From contig DASXFE010000026.1 in the NCBI GenBank assembly GCA_036489765.1, forward strand, positions 35,982 to 99,981: a stretch of DNA of 64,000 nucleotides, in the 5' to 3' direction. This document shows, piece after piece, positions 16,904 through 25,004 of the stretch (its first letter is position 1; every line of letters begins with the position of its first letter). The notes below the pieces were generated by a model. That model did not search any database. It was not told the origin of the DNA and saw only the letters and a list, made by a program, of their open reading frames with translations. The DNA is from DATARH01 sp036489765 (lineage in GTDB: Bacteria; Pseudomonadota; Alphaproteobacteria; ATCC43930; CGMCC-115725). Position numbers and translations under genes: made by a program.

Positions 16904-17603
16904 CGTCGGTCTGCTGGAGTAACGTCGCCCTCGACCCGAGCATCGAGCCGGCACCGAGGATCGTGCCATCTGCGGCCTGGACCAGCACGGCATAGCCTTC
17001 GCCGGGGCCGAGCGGCGGGAGCGGGAGCCTGCGCGGCTCGCCGTCCCATTCCCCGCGCGTCTCGATCGACAAGACGGCGTTCGTGTCCTCGGCGGTGCGG
17101 TGCGCGTTTTCGCCGGCGCCGATCTTCGTCGTACGGTGCTGGGCGAAGCGAAGCAGCAGCACCCAGCCCTTGCCGGTCCCGGCCCCGATCGTCACCGCCG
17201 AACGGTCGGGGGCGAAATTGACCGGCGCGATGGCCTGCGGCTGCGTCTTCAGCGCGGCCATCACCTTATCGCGGTCGGAGCCGACCATATCCTCCCGCCC
17301 GTCGACGACGATCTGCGGCGTGAATTGCTGGCCGTTGTCGAAGCGAAGGGCATAGGCGTGCTGGCGCGCGGTCGCTTCCGGGCTGGAGAAGGGGTCTTTC
17401 CAGCCGAGATTGTCCCAGTAATCGATGTGGTAGCCGAGCGCGACGACACCGTCGCGGTGCGAGAGCTGGTCGAGGAGCGCGTCGGCCGGTGGGCATGACG
17501 AGCAGCCTTGCGAGGTGAAGAGCTCGACCACGATGGGCCGCGTCTCTCCGGCACTTGCGGCAGAGGCGCACAGCATCAACAGCAACGACAAAAGCGCTTT
17601 CAT
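16872..17603 (-). CDS. DUF1223 secreted thioredoxin-like protein
   Basis: The 243-residue protein has a signal peptide (MKALLSLLLMLCASAASA-G) and the DUF1223 thioredoxin-like core with ELFTSQGCSSCPPADALL, containing a CxxC redox pair, then HIDYWDNLGWKDPFSSPEAT. Members are found in many alphaproteobacteria and are thought to act in the periplasm, but no reaction is established. It overlaps the end of the convergent UxaA gene and has no operon partner. Confidence 0.88.
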   Translation of the reverse strand: MKALLSLLLMLCASAASAGETRPIVVELFTSQGCSSCPPADALLDQLSHRDGVVALGYHIDYWDNLGWKDPFSSPEATARQHAYALRFDNGQQFTPQIVVDGREDMVGSDRDKVMAALKTQPQAIAPVNFAPDRSAVTIGAGTGKGWVLLLRFAQHRTTKIGAGENAHRTAEDTNAVLSIETRGEWDGEPRRLPLPPLGPGEGYAVLVQAADGTILGAGSMLGSRATLLQQTDATSPRPVPRG

Positions 17604-17701
17604 CGCTATACGCCAGCCTGTTTACTCATCGCCAAAATAACGCCGCGAGCGTCGCCGATGCTTCACGTTTTCGGCACCGCGCGCCATTGGGGGAGAGAAA
17701 G

Positions 17702-18955
17702 ATGGATCGCCGCACCTTCACCGCCGGGATTCTCGGCGCCGCCGCCGCACCGCTTCTGCCGGGCATGGCCCGGGCGGCCGGCAAACCGATCCGCATCGGC
17801 TTCGGCATGGCGCAGACGGGGCCGCTCGCCGCCAACGGCAAATCCGCCCTCCTCGCGATGAACATCTGGAAGGACGACATCAACGCCAAGGGCGGAGTGC
17901 TCGGCCGCCCGGTCGAGTTCGTCACTTACGACGACCAGAGCCAGCCCTCGGTGGTGCCGGGGATTTATACAAAGCTGCTCGATGTCGACAAGGTCGACCT
18001 CGTCGTCTCCGGCTATGCCACCAACATGATCGCCCCGGCGATGCCGGTGATCATGCAGCACAACCGCACCTTCCTCTCGCTGTTCGGGCTGGCGGTGAAC
18101 CACAACTTCCACTACTCGAGATATTTCACGATCACCCCGACCGGGCCTGACGCGGCGATCTCCTCGACCATCGGGTTTTTCGAGGTCGGCGAGATGCAGA
18201 GCCCGAAGCCGAAAACGCTGGCGATCGTCGCGGCAGACGCCGAGTACCCACGCACCGCGGCCGACGGCGTCGTCATCAACGCAAAGAAGTTCGGCTGGAA
18301 GATCGTCTACAACAAGACCTATCCACCGACGACGACCGATTACACCCCGGTCGTCCGCGCGATCCAGGCGACCAGCCCGGACGCGGTCTTCGTCGCGTCG
18401 TACCCGCTCGATTCGGTCGGCATCATCCATGCGGCGAACGAGGTCGGGCTCAAGACCAATCTCTTCGGCGGCGGCATGGTCGGGCTCCAGACGACCTCGG
18501 TAAAACAGGAGCTAGGGCCGCTGATGAACGGGATCGTCAATTACGATTTCTGGATCCCGGCACCGACGATGAAATTCCCCGGCGTCGACGAGTTCCTGGC
18601 CAAGTACCAGGAAAAGGCCAAGGGGTCGGGCGTCGACCCGCTCGGCTACTACCTGGCCCCCTGGGCCTATGCCTACATGCAGGTGCTGTCCGATGCGGTG
18701 ACCGCCGCGGGCGGGCTCGACCAGGACAAGCTCGCCGACGAGCTGCGCAAGACCACCTTCAAGACCATCATGGGCGACATCGCCTTCGGCCCCGACGGCG
18801 AACTCTCCGAACCGCACGATCTGATGGTCCAGTACCAGCATCTGACCGGCAACTCGCTCGACCAGTTCAATACCGGAAAGCAGCCGGTCGTCCTGTGGCC
18901 GGCGAAATATGCCGACGGCAAGGCGCTTTACCCTTACACCGAGGCGAAGAACTAG
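17702..18955 (+). CDS. ABC transporter substrate-binding protein, branched-chain amino acid/amide type, Tat-exported
   Basis: The 417-residue type I periplasmic binding protein (LivK/UrtA-like) starts with a twin-arginine signal (DRRTFTAGILGAAAAPLLPG) ending near ARAAG. The mature part shows IRIGFGMAQTGPLAANGK, ELTYDDQS-type ligand-site segment FVTYDDQSQPSV and the second-domain ATSPDAVFVASYPLDS. It would bind amino acids, amides or aromatic acids in the periplasm. No permease or ATPase genes adjoin it, so it is an orphan receptor. Start at 17702 is chosen because the Tat signal begins there and GGGAGAG lies just upstream. Confidence 0.9.
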   Translation: MDRRTFTAGILGAAAAPLLPGMARAAGKPIRIGFGMAQTGPLAANGKSALLAMNIWKDDINAKGGVLGRPVEFVTYDDQSQPSVVPGIYTKLLDVDKVDLVVSGYATNMIAPAMPVIMQHNRTFLSLFGLAVNHNFHYSRYFTITPTGPDAAISSTIGFFEVGEMQSPKPKTLAIVAADAEYPRTAADGVVINAKKFGWKIVYNKTYPPTTTDYTPVVRAIQATSPDAVFVASYPLDSVGIIHAANEVGLKTNLFGGGMVGLQTTSVKQELGPLMNGIVNYDFWIPAPTMKFPGVDEFLAKYQEKAKGSGVDPLGYYLAPWAYAYMQVLSDAVTAAGGLDQDKLADELRKTTFKTIMGDIAFGPDGELSEPHDLMVQYQHLTGNSLDQFNTGKQPVVLWPAKYADGKALYPYTEAKN

Positions 18956-19536
18956 GGCACGGGGATTTCGACCCGCACCTCCGGCCACCGCGTGACGACA
19001 CCGGCGGCGGTGCGGGCGAAGCCTCCGCTCGGACGGCTCGGGTTGGGGCGCAGGCGCAGATCGAAGAGGTCGGCCAGGCCGAACGGGGCCGCGATGCGCC
19101 AGTCACCGGCCCGGTCGAGACTGACACCGACGGCGAACATCGGCGAAACGAAGCGTTCCAGCGCCTCGGCGGCCGAGGAGGGCGCGGTGTAAGGCTCGCC
19201 GAAATGAGCCTCAAACCACAGATGCACCCGCGCCTGGTTGCGCACCTCGACCCGGCTGCGGAGCGGCTCGGCGAAGGCCGCAGCGACGCGGCGGATGACG
19301 ATGTCCTCGGCCTCGTAAGAGATGTCCGAAGGGTCGAAATAGCCGACATCGTAATCCCGAACCCCGTGATCGGCAGGGCGGCCGGTCAGGTGATTGAGCA
19401 CGCGCTGATAGACGGCGCCGGAAAAAACCAGCCAATCGGGCAGATCGAGGGCGCGCACGGTTTCGAGCACCTGCATCAGGGCGGGAGCGGCGTGGACAAC
19501 CTCGACGAGGCGACGGCGGCGCTCGGCCTCGGTCAT
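18952..19536 (-). CDS. nucleotidyltransferase-like protein (DUF925/COG3575 type)
   Basis: The 194-residue protein resembles the DUF925 group of predicted nucleotidyltransferases, with SGAVYQRVLNHLTGRP and the acidic pair motif VRDYDVGYFD that would hold divalent metal. The function of the family is unknown. The ATG at 19536 overlaps the stop of the upstream aldo/keto reductase gene as ATGA, so the two are translationally coupled; a longer start six codons upstream is less likely. Its stop overlaps the end of the convergent substrate-binding protein gene by four bases. Confidence 0.82.
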   Translation of the reverse strand: MTEAERRRRLVEVVHAAPALMQVLETVRALDLPDWLVFSGAVYQRVLNHLTGRPADHGVRDYDVGYFDPSDISYEAEDIVIRRVAAAFAEPLRSRVEVRNQARVHLWFEAHFGEPYTAPSSAAEALERFVSPMFAVGVSLDRAGDWRIAAPFGLADLFDLRLRPNPSRPSGGFARTAAGVVTRWPEVRVEIPVP

Positions 19537-20534
19537 CGATATTCGTCGCCGCAATCGCCGATGACGCGCATCAGATCGTGTGCGCGGGAGGCTATCGGAT
19601 CGAGGCTCGCCCTATCCTCGGCGTCGAGGGCGAGATCGAAGATCCGCGCATTGTCGGCGATGTGCTCGGCGATGCCGAGGCGGGCGCCGATGATCACTCC
19701 GGCGACCGCGGGCCGGTCGAGGATCAGGCGGGTGCCGATCGCGGCGATGCTCGCGCCCTGCTTATCGGCGATCGCCTTCAGCGCAGCGAGCAGATCCTGG
19801 AACAGCGCCCAGCCGCCCCAAGCGTCGATCATCTGTTTGTATTTCTGCTGCGAGATCGTCGGAAGGTCGCCGCGGAAGGGCTCTGCGCGCCCGAGCCAGG
19901 CCTCGGACAACAAGCCGCCGAGCAAGGTGCCGTAGGTCAACAGGCCGATCCCGTGGACTTGGCAGAACGCCGCCATCCGCGCCGCCGGGCGCTGATCGAC
20001 GAGCGAATATTGCACCTGGTTCGAGACGACGCGGATGCCGCGATCGGTGATGACCCCGAGCCGCTCGGTGTCGAAATTGGTCAGCGCGAGGTGGCGGATC
20101 TTGCCGGCGTCGCGGAGGTCGGCGAGGTGGCTCAGCGCGTCGAGATAGCGATTGTCGCGATAATCCCACCAGTGGAATTGCAGCAGGTCGAGCCGATCCG
20201 TTTCCATGCGTCGGCGCGACACATCGACCGCCGCTTCGACGATCGGGCGGGTCATCGGACCGGGCGGCGGGACCCATTTGGTAAAGGCCTCGATGCCGCC
20301 GGCGCGATCGCCCAGCGCGCGACGAAAGGCGCCGATCAGGTCCTCCGCCGGGCCATAGTGGTCGGCGAGGTCCCAAGTCGTGAACCCCGCCGCATGATAG
20401 GCTCCCATCGCCGCAACCGCCCTCGCCGGGTCGATCCGCCCATGCCCACCCGACACCTGCCACATGCCGTTGAGAATGCGGCAGACCGGCATATCGCCGG
20501 CCAGAGACACGCGGCCCGTTTCTGGTACGGTCAT
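19533..20534 (-). CDS. aldo/keto reductase
   Basis: The 333-residue TIM-barrel oxidoreductase of the AKR family has the catalytic Asp/Tyr motif TTWDLADHYG, lysine in AFTKWVPPP and histidine in LLQFHWWDY, plus the NADPH-site region GTRLILDRPAVAGVIIGAR. It reduces carbonyl compounds or oxidises sugars with NAD(P). A role as the aldose dehydrogenase feeding the nearby sugar-acid genes is possible but only by proximity. Start at 20534 lies 29 bases from the divergent MmgE/PrpD gene. Confidence 0.88.
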   Translation of the reverse strand: MTVPETGRVSLAGDMPVCRILNGMWQVSGGHGRIDPARAVAAMGAYHAAGFTTWDLADHYGPAEDLIGAFRRALGDRAGGIEAFTKWVPPPGPMTRPIVEAAVDVSRRRMETDRLDLLQFHWWDYRDNRYLDALSHLADLRDAGKIRHLALTNFDTERLGVITDRGIRVVSNQVQYSLVDQRPAARMAAFCQVHGIGLLTYGTLLGGLLSEAWLGRAEPFRGDLPTISQQKYKQMIDAWGGWALFQDLLAALKAIADKQGASIAAIGTRLILDRPAVAGVIIGARLGIAEHIADNARIFDLALDAEDRASLDPIASRAHDLMRVIGDCGDEYR

Positions 20535-20563
20535 GCGACGAGTGTATCGCGCGGAGACAGAAC

Positions 20564-21919
20564 ATGGGCCGGCAAATCGAGGAACTGGCGCGGTTCGTGG
20601 CCGAGACGCGGTGGGATGACATCCCCGCGGCGGTGCAGAACCATGCCCGCACGGTGTTGCGCGATACGCTCGGCGTGATCCTCGCCGGATCGGAGCGGCC
20701 CGAAGTGCGGGCGATGCGCGAACGGCTCGCGCCCTGCGCCGGCAGCGGCGCGACGGTCTATGCAAGGGGCTGCCCCGGCGCCGACCCGCGCACCGCCGCT
20801 CTCCTCAACGGCATCTCCGGGCGCGCGATCGAATTGTGCGAGGGGTTGCGCCTCGTCTCGGGCCAGGCGGCGATGCAGGTCCTGCCGGGCGTCCTCGCCG
20901 CCGGCGAGCAGGCCGGTGCGGCGGGCAAGGAGATCATGGCCGCGCTGGTGCTCGGATACGAGGCGGCGGCGCGGCTGGCCGCCGGGTTCACGCCGCGGCC
21001 GCTGGCGCATCAGAATGGGCAGGTGTCGCTGCTTGCCGCCGCAGCGGCCGGCGCGCGTGTCAGGGGGCTCGACGCGACGGGAGTGAGCCTCTCGATGCGG
21101 ATCGCGACCACGCTCGTGCTGACGCCGAGCTATACGAATGCCGTGGCCGGCGCGACGACACTCAACGTCGCCGGCGGGATGAGCGGGTATGTCGGCGCGC
21201 TCGCCCCCGACCTCGCGCTGGCCGGTTTCGCCGCGCAGCCCGACGCGATCGAGGAGGCGCTTGGCGAGCTGGTCGGCGGCGGGTTCAAGCCCGAGGGTCT
21301 CGCCGACGGGCTTGGCGAGACGTGGCACATCACGCGCAACTACTTCCGCCTCTACGCCTGCTGCAATCCGATCCACCCGGCCCTCGACTGTCTCGCCGCG
21401 GCACTCGGCGAGCTGAAGCCGAAGCCGGAGGAGGTCGCCCGCATCGATTTCGCGACCTATCGCTTTGCATCGGTCATGAAGAATCCCCACCCGCCCAATT
21501 ACTTCGCGTCGAAATATTCGCTGCCGCATGCCGCGGCGACGATGGTCGTGCGCGGCGGCGCCGGATTTTCGCAACTCGACGACGGCGCACTCGCCGACCC
21601 GGCCATCGCCGCGCTCCGTCACAAGGTGCACATCGAAGAGGACCCGGCGATGAGCGCCCGCGCGCCGGTGCTGCGTCCCGCTGCGGTCACGGTGTCGCTG
21701 ACCGACGGGCGCAGCGCCACGCACTCGCTCGAGACCCATCGGGGCGATTTCAACGACCCGTTCACCGACGCGGAGATGCGCGGCAAGTTCCGCGAGCTTG
21801 CCGCGGTGGCGCTGAACACCGAAGGGGTTGGAGCCGTCGAAGCGGCAATCGACCATATCGCGGATTGGAAGGATGTCGGAGAACTGACGAAATTGCTGCG
21901 CCGCTATACGAGGCCCTAG
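20564..21919 (+). CDS. MmgE/PrpD family protein
   Basis: The 451-residue protein belongs to the MmgE/PrpD family, whose characterised members are 2-methylcitrate dehydratases and cis-aconitate decarboxylase or itaconate-related isomerases. Visible features are the N-terminal helical region (RTVLRDTLGVILAGS), the EAAARLAAGF segment, YACCNPIHPALDCL in place of the usual YPCCHxxHP, and KYSLPHAAAT near the active site. The neighbourhood lacks prpB/prpC, so methylcitrate metabolism is unlikely and the substrate is unknown. It is divergent from the aldo/keto reductase and ends at a strong bidirectional terminator. Confidence 0.88.
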   Translation: MGRQIEELARFVAETRWDDIPAAVQNHARTVLRDTLGVILAGSERPEVRAMRERLAPCAGSGATVYARGCPGADPRTAALLNGISGRAIELCEGLRLVSGQAAMQVLPGVLAAGEQAGAAGKEIMAALVLGYEAAARLAAGFTPRPLAHQNGQVSLLAAAAAGARVRGLDATGVSLSMRIATTLVLTPSYTNAVAGATTLNVAGGMSGYVGALAPDLALAGFAAQPDAIEEALGELVGGGFKPEGLADGLGETWHITRNYFRLYACCNPIHPALDCLAAALGELKPKPEEVARIDFATYRFASVMKNPHPPNYFASKYSLPHAAATMVVRGGAGFSQLDDGALADPAIAALRHKVHIEEDPAMSARAPVLRPAAVTVSLTDGRSATHSLETHRGDFNDPFTDAEMRGKFRELAAVALNTEGVGAVEAAIDHIADWKDVGELTKLLRRYTRP

Positions 21920-21928
21920 GTCAAAAAA

Positions 21929-21960
21929 AGAAGGGGTCCGACCTGAGCCGGACCCCTTCT
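21929..21960. terminator. bidirectional terminator between convergent genes
   Basis: A perfect 12-bp stem (AGAAGGGGTCCG, 21929-21940, and its complement 21949-21960) with an 8-base loop lies between the MmgE/PrpD stop and the stop of the small secreted protein gene. On the minus strand it is followed by CTTTTTTTGA, a strong T-tract; on the plus strand by a short T-rich stretch. Confidence 0.88.
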
Positions 21961-21982
21961 TCAGTTGGTATCGCGGCAAAGC

Positions 21983-22216
21983 CTATTCGTCGTGGCAGAT
22001 CTTGACGGTCTTCATCGCGCTCTCGGCCTCGACGTGGGTCTTGTACATCATGCCGTCGGGGCTCACGACCGTCTCAGTGTGCCCGACCGGCCGCTGGTCG
22101 ACGATCTCGCAATGGCGAGTCGACGGGTTCTGCACGATGTAATAGGTGGTCTGGGCCGCTGCCGGAACGACGTATCCGACGACGATCAGACCCGCCAACA
22201 GGGTGCTAGCCTTCAT
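21983..22216 (-). CDS. small secreted protein of unknown function, probably stress-induced
   Basis: The 77-residue product has a clear signal peptide (MKASTLLAGLIVVGYVVPAAA-Q), then about 55 residues with two cysteines (one near the middle, one near the end) that could form a disulphide in the periplasm. I do not recognise a family. GGAGA stands about seven bases before the ATG. A near-consensus EcfG promoter ends 37 bases upstream and a strong terminator follows, so it is a monocistronic unit probably induced in the general stress response. Confidence 0.75.
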   Translation of the reverse strand: MKASTLLAGLIVVGYVVPAAAQTTYYIVQNPSTRHCEIVDQRPVGHTETVVSPDGMMYKTHVEAESAMKTVKICHDE

Positions 22217-22253
22217 AGATTATCTCCGAAGTCAGTCGCTTGTTCGGTTGGGT

Positions 22254-22279
22254 AACAGGTATCCCACACGACTGGTTCC
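22254..22279 (-). promoter_or_regulatory. EcfG-type promoter (near-consensus) for the small secreted protein
   Basis: Reading the minus strand, GGAAC (22279-22275) is followed after 17 bases by TGTT (22257-22254), one mismatch from the GGAAC-N16/17-CGTT form of the alphaproteobacterial general stress sigma factor. The start codon lies 37 bases downstream, matching the spacing of the two exact sites nearby. Confidence 0.6.
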
Positions 22280-22487
22280 CCGAACCACGTTCAACTTTTT
22301 GGCCATGATGGACCAAGCGCGACTTACGAGCGTCAATACTCGTCGGACGTATCTTCAGCGGGAGCAAATGTACGCTAACGCACACATAGTTGTTCCACTC
22401 GCTTGATTCCTTCCTATCACAGGCCAATTCCCGGTATCGGCATGACCGATTATTTCAACCGTTCGCAAAATTGCGGCGGGATCGCCC

Positions 22488-22512
22488 GGAACAATCGGTT
22501 CGATCTCCCGTT
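22488..22512 (+). promoter_or_regulatory. EcfG-type general-stress promoter upstream of a small conserved gene
   Basis: GGAAC (22488-22492), 16 bases, then CGTT (22509-22512) exactly fits the EcfG promoter form. The ATG of the 61-residue protein is 34 bases downstream with GGAGAG between. The rest of the 22217-22546 gap holds only this site and the opposite-strand one at 22254-22279. Confidence 0.78.
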
Positions 22513-22546
22513 GGCCGGTTGAATTGTGACGCGGAGAGATCGTCCG

Positions 22547-22732
22547 ATGGACCAGGCCAGGAAGCTGCGCGAACTTGCCAGTTGGTATCGCGAGTTCGCC
22601 GAACGCGCGGGAGAACCGGCGATCTGGCATGCACGCATCCGCGCCGCCGAGGATCTCGAACGCGAGGCCGGGGCTCTCGAAAACAACCGGTCGACAACCT
22701 CCCGCTTCAATCGGCTGATCGGCGAGGATTGA
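22547..22732 (+). CDS. small conserved alphaproteobacterial protein
   Basis: The 61-residue charged protein begins MDQARKLRELASWYREFAE and continues with WHARIRAAEDLEREA, a pattern I associate with short stress-linked proteins seen in many rhizobia-like genomes; no function is known. It is predicted to be a helical hairpin with no membrane segment. The ATG at 22547 has GGAGAG eight bases upstream; the in-frame ATG seven codons earlier would lie close to the promoter -10. It sits 34 bases after an exact EcfG promoter. Confidence 0.75.
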   Translation: MDQARKLRELASWYREFAERAGEPAIWHARIRAAEDLEREAGALENNRSTTSRFNRLIGED

Positions 22733-22788
22733 CGGATCAAACGCGGCCCGCCTCGCGTTAGGCCCGCGCAACAACACCGGCGAAGCGC

Positions 22789-23805
22789 TTGACGCGATCG
22801 CCAGAGTGGCCGGCGATTAGCCCGGATGCGCCGAGCCGAGACACCGGGCTCTATCACTATATCTGGCGGACGTGCGGCCGCGAGCAGATCGGGCTCGCGG
22901 CCTTGTCGACGGTCATCTTCCTGCTCGATCTCATACCGCTCGAACTGCAGCGGCGCATCGTCAACGAGGCGATCCACGATCATTCGTTCGACATGCTGGT
23001 CCTGCTCTGCGGCATCTACGCCGTGGTGGCTTTGCTGCAGGGCGTCAGCAAGGTCGGCACCAACATCTTCAAGAATTCGGTCGGCGAAGCGGCGACGCGG
23101 CGGCTGCGGCTCGACACCTACGCCGCCGCGCTGCACCATCCCGAGCCGGCGGCCGACGGCAAGGAAGGCGTCGGCATCTCGATCATCGTCAGCGAGGCGG
23201 ACGACACCGGCCTGTTCATCGCCACCAGCGTTTCCGAGCCGGTCTTGCACGGTGGCGTACTGATCAGCGTCTTCACCTATCTGATCTACTTGCAGCCGTG
23301 GATGGCGGCGGTCGCGCTGGCGCTGTTCATACCGCAATTCTTTTTCGTGCCGGCGATGCAGAACGCGGTCAACGAGCGCACGGCCTCGCGCATCAAGCTC
23401 GTGCGGGAACTGTCGGTCGACATCGTCAACGAGACCGCGGAGAGGGTCGAGGAACGCGACGCCGATGTGTTCCGCGACCGGGTAGACCGGGTTTACGACC
23501 TCAACATGCAGATCTACCGGCGCAAATTCACGATGAACTTCCTGATGAACCTGCTCTATCATTTCGGGATCGTCGGGATCCTGTTCGTCGGCGGCTCGCT
23601 GGTGATGCAGGGCAGCATCGAGGCGGGGACCGTCGTCGCCTTCATCTCGGGTCTCGCCAAGGTCAACGACCCCTGGCAGGACCTCGTCAACTTTTTCCGC
23701 GACGTCACCAACACCCGGGTCAAGTTTCGGCTGATCGCCAATTTCATCGCCGATGCCGCGACCGAGTCCAACCGATCGGAACCCCGCGAGATGGAACCGG
23801 CTTAG
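22789..23805 (+). CDS. ABC-exporter-like transmembrane protein without an ATPase domain
   Basis: The 338-residue protein resembles only the type 1 exporter transmembrane half of ABC proteins. It has about six hydrophobic segments (for example GLAALSTVIFLLDLIPLELQ, WMAAVALALFIPQFFFVPAM and FGIVGILFVGGSLVM) and cytoplasmic loops such as FKNSVGEAATRRLRLDTY. No Walker A, signature or Walker B motif is present, and no ATPase gene adjoins. No ATG or GTG lies in the proper N-terminal position, so translation seems to begin at TTG 22789. It may be co-transcribed with the preceding small stress gene. Substrate and partner are unknown. Confidence 0.78.
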   Translation: MTRSPEWPAISPDAPSRDTGLYHYIWRTCGREQIGLAALSTVIFLLDLIPLELQRRIVNEAIHDHSFDMLVLLCGIYAVVALLQGVSKVGTNIFKNSVGEAATRRLRLDTYAAALHHPEPAADGKEGVGISIIVSEADDTGLFIATSVSEPVLHGGVLISVFTYLIYLQPWMAAVALALFIPQFFFVPAMQNAVNERTASRIKLVRELSVDIVNETAERVEERDADVFRDRVDRVYDLNMQIYRRKFTMNFLMNLLYHFGIVGILFVGGSLVMQGSIEAGTVVAFISGLAKVNDPWQDLVNFFRDVTNTRVKFRLIANFIADAATESNRSEPREMEPA

Positions 23806-23825
23806 GCCGCTGCGGCGGCGATGAG

Positions 23826-23929
23826 TCGCGGGCGGCCGGGGCCCAGACGCGAAAGTGGACGCCGCCGGGCTGGAGCTCAGCACCGATCGGCAGGAGGCGG
23901 GGTGTGGATTGCGGAGGTTTCGGGGTCAT
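23826..23929 (-). pseudogene. treZ: remnant of treZ (malto-oligosyltrehalose trehalohydrolase) 5' end
   Basis: The minus strand encodes a start codon and about 34 residues that include GAELQPGGVHFRVWAPAA, the characteristic N-terminus of TreZ, after which the similarity stops abruptly and the frame runs into unrelated sequence over the 3' end of the ABC-like gene. TreZ is about 600 residues, so nearly the whole gene has been lost. treY, its usual operon partner, survives 1.9 kb away on the same strand. Confidence 0.7.
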
Positions 23930-24017
23930 GCGCGTGTTGCTGGAAACACCGGCTCGGGGGCGTTCGATCCGGGCCAGACATGCAGGAACGGGGTCGCCGC
24001 GCCGCTGTTATCCGGGC

Positions 24018-24920
24018 ATGTCGGTCTTTCCATTTCGCCATGATGCTGCTCTTTCAATGAAAGCGCGGCGCGTGCACGGCACTGTGTCTTGGCGAATGCT
24101 CGCGGGGGTGTGGCGGGCGCTCGGCGACGACAATATCTCGATCATGGCGGCGGGCACCGCCTACTACCTCATTCTTTCGATCGTTCCGGCGATGACGGCG
24201 CTGGTGCTGAGCTACGGCCTTGTCGCCGATCCGGTCGCGATCGAGCAACACGTCGGCGCACTTGCGGGCGTGATGCCGGGCGAGGCGCTCAGGCTCCTCT
24301 CCGATCAGCTTCATACGCTCGTCAGCGTGCCCCGAACGGGCCTCGGCATCGGCCTCGTGGTCAGCGTCGTCATAGCGCTGTGGAGCGCAATGAACAGCAC
24401 GGTTGCGCTCATGACGGCGCTGACCGTCGCGTACGAGGGCCGCGAGGATCGTGGCGTCCTCCGTTTCTACGGGTTGGCGGTGGGACTGACGGTCGGGACC
24501 GTGCTGTTCGGACTGGCCGCTCTAGTCCTGATCGCCGGCGTGCCGGCTGCGGCGGCGGAACTGCCGATGCCGGAGCTCTGGCGCCAACTGCTGCCCTTGC
24601 TGCGCTGGCCGATGCTGGAGGTTCTGGCGCTGTTGGGGCTCGGGACGCTCTACCGCGCCGCCCCGAACCGGAACCCGCCAGGATGGGATTTTCTGCGCGC
24701 AGGGACGATAGGGGCGAGCCTTTTGTGGCTGAGCGGCTCGGCGGCGTTTTCCTTCTACGTCGCGCATTTCGGTTCTTACGACCGCACCTACGGGTCGCTC
24801 GGCGCGGTCGCGATCCTGCTCGTCTGGCTTTACGTGAGCGCCTACATCGTCCTCGCCGGAGCCGAGCTGAACGGCGAGCTCGCGCGTCGCGAACAGGGGA
24901 CGCCCTCGCGTACAGAATAA
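24018..24920 (+). CDS. YihY/BrkB family inner-membrane protein
   Basis: The 300-residue protein has six predicted membrane segments and the family motifs DDNISIMAAGTAYYLILSIVP (split: MAAGTAYYLILSIVPAMTAL), WSAMNSTVALMTALTVAY, and the C-terminal AHFGSYDRTYGSLGAVAILL followed by YVSAYIVLAGAELNGEL. YihY/BrkB proteins are widespread inner-membrane proteins of unclear transport role; they are not tRNA-processing RNase BN. The ATG at 24057 (MKARRVHG) is an equally possible start, since neither has a good ribosome site. It lies in the stress region but I see no EcfG site directly upstream. Confidence 0.88.
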   Translation: MSVFPFRHDAALSMKARRVHGTVSWRMLAGVWRALGDDNISIMAAGTAYYLILSIVPAMTALVLSYGLVADPVAIEQHVGALAGVMPGEALRLLSDQLHTLVSVPRTGLGIGLVVSVVIALWSAMNSTVALMTALTVAYEGREDRGVLRFYGLAVGLTVGTVLFGLAALVLIAGVPAAAAELPMPELWRQLLPLLRWPMLEVLALLGLGTLYRAAPNRNPPGWDFLRAGTIGASLLWLSGSAAFSFYVAHFGSYDRTYGSLGAVAILLVWLYVSAYIVLAGAELNGELARREQGTPSRTE

Positions 24921-25004
24921 CACTCAATCTCCACACGAATGTTTTCGATGATTACCTTTCACTCGCGCACCGAGTGAAGACCGTTTCAATTAGTTTTTCT
25001 TAGA

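Noticed and set aside
20531..21979. Minus-strand open frame of 482 codons over the MmgE/PrpD gene
   Set aside because: The plus-strand product has clear family motifs; the minus frame has none and crosses the terminator at 21929-21960.
22206..22427. Possible 73-codon minus-strand gene upstream of the small secreted protein
   Set aside because: It overlaps the EcfG-type promoter, lacks a ribosome site and has no recognisable pattern or coding bias.
23930..24017. EcfG promoter before the YihY gene (GGAAA ... CGTT near 23942-23965)
   Set aside because: The -35 has a mismatch in a key base and the spacing is only about 14 bases, outside the 16-17 range.
24057..24920. YihY/BrkB protein as RNase BN
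   Set aside because: The old name RNase BN for this family is wrong; the activity belongs to the unrelated RNase Z-type enzyme, so no tRNA-processing role is assigned.
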